Assembly: GCA_002390485.1 (NCBI GenBank)
Contig: DGPO01000104.1
Location: 13,900-30,557 of the forward strand
DNA from: Halieaceae bacterium UBA4438
GTDB taxonomy: Bacteria > Pseudomonadota > Gammaproteobacteria > Pseudomonadales > Halieaceae
DNA: 16,658 nt
Direction: 5' to 3'
Below, piece after piece: positions 15,252 to 16,658 of this stretch (position 1 is the first letter of the stretch; the number at the start of each line of letters is the position of its first letter). Both the position numbers and the translations under genes were made by a program. The notes beneath the pieces were generated by a model. It was not told the DNA's origin. It worked only from the letters and a program-made list of their open reading frames with translations, and did not search any database.

Positions 15252-15269
15252 GTGCTATTAGATTTTGTG

Positions 15270-16658
15270 TTACTGCGTGTCGTGATCGGTAGCGATAATG
15301 CCTGCGAGACGTCGGGCGAGCGACTGTTTTTTTCCAAAGTCGGTTTCGCGCAGAAGTTGAATGCGCTGCGCCTGCGGTGAGCCGGCACCGTGCATTGACT
15401 CGGTCAGATACCCGACGGCATTGCGTCCTAAGGTCATGTTTTCGATGAGTCGCAGCATTCGCGTTCGATCTTCAGTACTGACTGAAGACTTGCCCTGCAG
15501 GTACTTGTCGAGCTTGGGACCAATAGTCTCGTGCTCGAAGTCGGCCTGTGACGGCAGTGTCACCATGAGTCCGCCCGCTAAGTCTTGTGCAAGGCGCGAG
15601 ATCTCATAGGGGAAACGGGTCACGTTGTGCTTGCAGATATTGGCAAGAATCGGATCGTTAATAAACGCCCCGCTCTCGTGCTGCTTGGCTTCGTAAGACG
15701 AGGCGATACCCGAGGAGTAAATCGTCTCATTAAGGTGCGTCATCTCGACGAGTTTGTCGCGCACGTGGCTTGCGGTTTCGGCTCCATTCATTTCAGCAAC
15801 ACTGGATGCGGCGCCGATCATGACGTCACCAAGCCCTGTTTTACAGACGTAACTGGCGCGGTGGTAGGCAGTGAAACGCGACACCAGTTCTTGAGCAAAC
15901 TCGTACTCACCGTCCATGAGAACGTGGGCCCAAGGAATGAACACATCGTCAAAGATCACGAGTGTTTCTTGACCGCCGTATTGCGCATTACCCTTGTCAA
16001 TGTCGCCCACTTCAAGCGCACGGGTGTCACAGGACTGTCGCCCGTAAATATAGGTGAGGCCCGGTGCGGTTGCTGGAATCATGCCAATGACCGCGTAGTC
16101 TTTGTCCGACTCGAGCATGTTCATGGTGGGCATGACGCAGATCCAATGAGAGTTGAGGCCGCCGGTCATATGCGCTTTGGCGCCCTTGACGTATAGCCCT
16201 TTGTCCGTGCGGCGTGTCACGTGCATGAACAGATCGGGGTCAGACTGGTCGCTGGGACGTTTGCTTCGATCGCCTTTGGGGTCCGTCATTCCGGCGCCCA
16301 CAATTAGGTTGCGTGCCTGCGCCTTCTTAAGGAAGGCAAGATAACGCTCGTGGTAGGCGGTGCCGTGTTTTTTATCGATATCAAAGGTAATGGAAAAGAG
16401 GACACTCAGCGTGTCCAGGCCGGCACAGCGTTGGAAACAGGTGCCCGTGAGTTGCCCCATGCGCCGTTGCATTTTGTTCTTCTGCACAAGGTCTTGAGGC
16501 GATTCTGGAATGTGCAGGAATCGATTGATTCTGCGTTCGGTAATCGACGACCACGCGGTTGCCAGATCGGGTTCATCCTCAGCGAGTTGATACGATGCGG
16601 CCATGGCGTTAATTGATGGCCGAACAATCGGGTGATCGACCGGTTCATCGATACGTTC
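15270..16658 (-). CDS. abfD: 4-hydroxybutyryl-CoA dehydratase / vinylacetyl-CoA isomerase homologue (AbfD-type; 5' end outside window)
   Basis: The 462 visible residues run to the window edge with no start; by comparison with the clostridial enzyme about 25 N-terminal residues are missing. The family is a flavin and [4Fe-4S] enzyme that dehydrates 4-hydroxybutyryl-CoA to crotonyl-CoA by a ketyl-radical route. Counting from the first visible residue, iron-sulphur ligands are Cys74 and Cys78 (GTCFQRCAG), His266 and Cys272 (AYHRASYVCKTG). They match Cys99, Cys103, His292 and Cys299 of Clostridium aminobutyricum AbfD. Tyr270, Lys273, Glu231 (GGQE) and Glu420 (LTESMHGAGSPQAQRI) match its active-site residues. 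These ligands separate it from HpaB-type flavin hydroxylases of the same superfamily. His-to-Cys spacing is one residue shorter than in the clostridial enzyme. The pathway is probably 4-hydroxybutyrate use as a carbon source; partner genes would lie beyond the window. Confidence 0.9.
   Translation of the reverse strand, partial: ERIDEPVDHPIVRPSINAMAASYQLAEDEPDLATAWSSITERRINRFLHIPESPQDLVQKNKMQRRMGQLTGTCFQRCAGLDTLSVLFSITFDIDKKHGTAYHERYLAFLKKAQARNLIVGAGMTDPKGDRSKRPSDQSDPDLFMHVTRRTDKGLYVKGAKAHMTGGLNSHWICVMPTMNMLESDKDYAVIGMIPATAPGLTYIYGRQSCDTRALEVGDIDKGNAQYGGQETLVIFDDVFIPWAHVLMDGEYEFAQELVSRFTAYHRASYVCKTGLGDVMIGAASSVAEMNGAETASHVRDKLVEMTHLNETIYSSGIASSYEAKQHESGAFINDPILANICKHNVTRFPYEISRLAQDLAGGLMVTLPSQADFEHETIGPKLDKYLQGKSSVSTEDRTRMLRLIENMTLGRNAVGYLTESMHGAGSPQAQRIQLLRETDFGKKQSLARRLAGIIATDHDTQ

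Noticed and set aside
15585..16196. 203-codon open frame on the + strand opposite the dehydratase gene
   Set aside because: It is fully antisense to a strongly recognisable gene, has no family motif, and lies where high-GC third positions keep the opposite frame open.
15270..16658. 4-hydroxyphenylacetate 3-monooxygenase (HpaB) as the identity of the last gene
   Set aside because: The shared superfamily fold explains the similarity, but the CxxxC and His/Cys iron-sulphur ligands and the ESMHGAGSPQAQRI segment are those of 4-hydroxybutyryl-CoA dehydratase.
1..16658. Insertion sequences, prophage, CRISPR, tRNA or rRNA genes
   Set aside because: I scanned for transposase-like frames, regularly spaced repeats and tRNA-like cloverleaf ends and saw none; all long frames are metabolic, transport or peptidase genes.

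Overview
The window looks like chromosomal DNA from a marine gammaproteobacterium, most likely of the OM60/NOR5 (Halieaceae) clade. The best pointer is the isocitrate dehydrogenase at 4837-6576. It is 579 residues long, carries an internal duplication, and has Asp487-Leu488 at the cofactor-discriminating position. To my knowledge this matches the unusual type II NAD-dependent enzyme described from Congregibacter litoralis, down to the residue number. Codon use and G+C content (mid-fifties per cent by eye) look even across the window. I see no insertion sequence, phage gene, CRISPR array, tRNA or rRNA. No gap between genes exceeds about 220 bp.

Layout, left to right. A large zinc metallopeptidase (1-2067, +, 5' end outside the window) ends at a strong hairpin. 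Then come a betaine-type homocysteine S-methyltransferase (2285-3307, +), a convergent short-chain dehydrogenase (3325-4299, -) and a small ABA4-like membrane protein (4386-4814, +). The isocitrate dehydrogenase (4837-6576, -) starts with TTG and sits behind a leader full of inverted repeats. Upstream of it is a secreted M14 carboxypeptidase-like protein (6721-9315, -). It is divergent from a GPH-family sugar:cation symporter (9452-10879, +).

Next is a small pentose/xylo-oligosaccharide locus. A sugar-porter MFS transporter (12565-14136, -) overlaps a cytoplasmic GH43 beta-xylosidase (10949-12568, -) by 4 bp, and the GPH symporter converges on it from the other side. Probably the GPH protein brings in xylosides or xylo-oligosaccharides, GH43 cleaves them in the cytoplasm, and the sugar porter handles the free pentose. 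No regulator, TonB receptor or secreted xylanase is visible.

The right end holds an EamA/DMT exporter-like protein (14326-15210, -). It lies downstream of a 4-hydroxybutyryl-CoA dehydratase homologue (15270-16658, -, 5' end outside the window). That enzyme keeps the iron-sulphur ligands and catalytic residues of the clostridial enzyme, with one ligand spacing changed by a residue.

The strongest second-look items are three. First, in the isocitrate dehydrogenase the two duplicated units appear to have kept complementary halves of the active site. Second, its leader has three alternating CGGTA/TACCG half-sites exactly 11 bp apart, which can also form two mutually exclusive RNA hairpins next to the ribosome-binding site. 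Third, a normally oxygen-sensitive radical dehydratase is present in what is probably an aerobic marine heterotroph.
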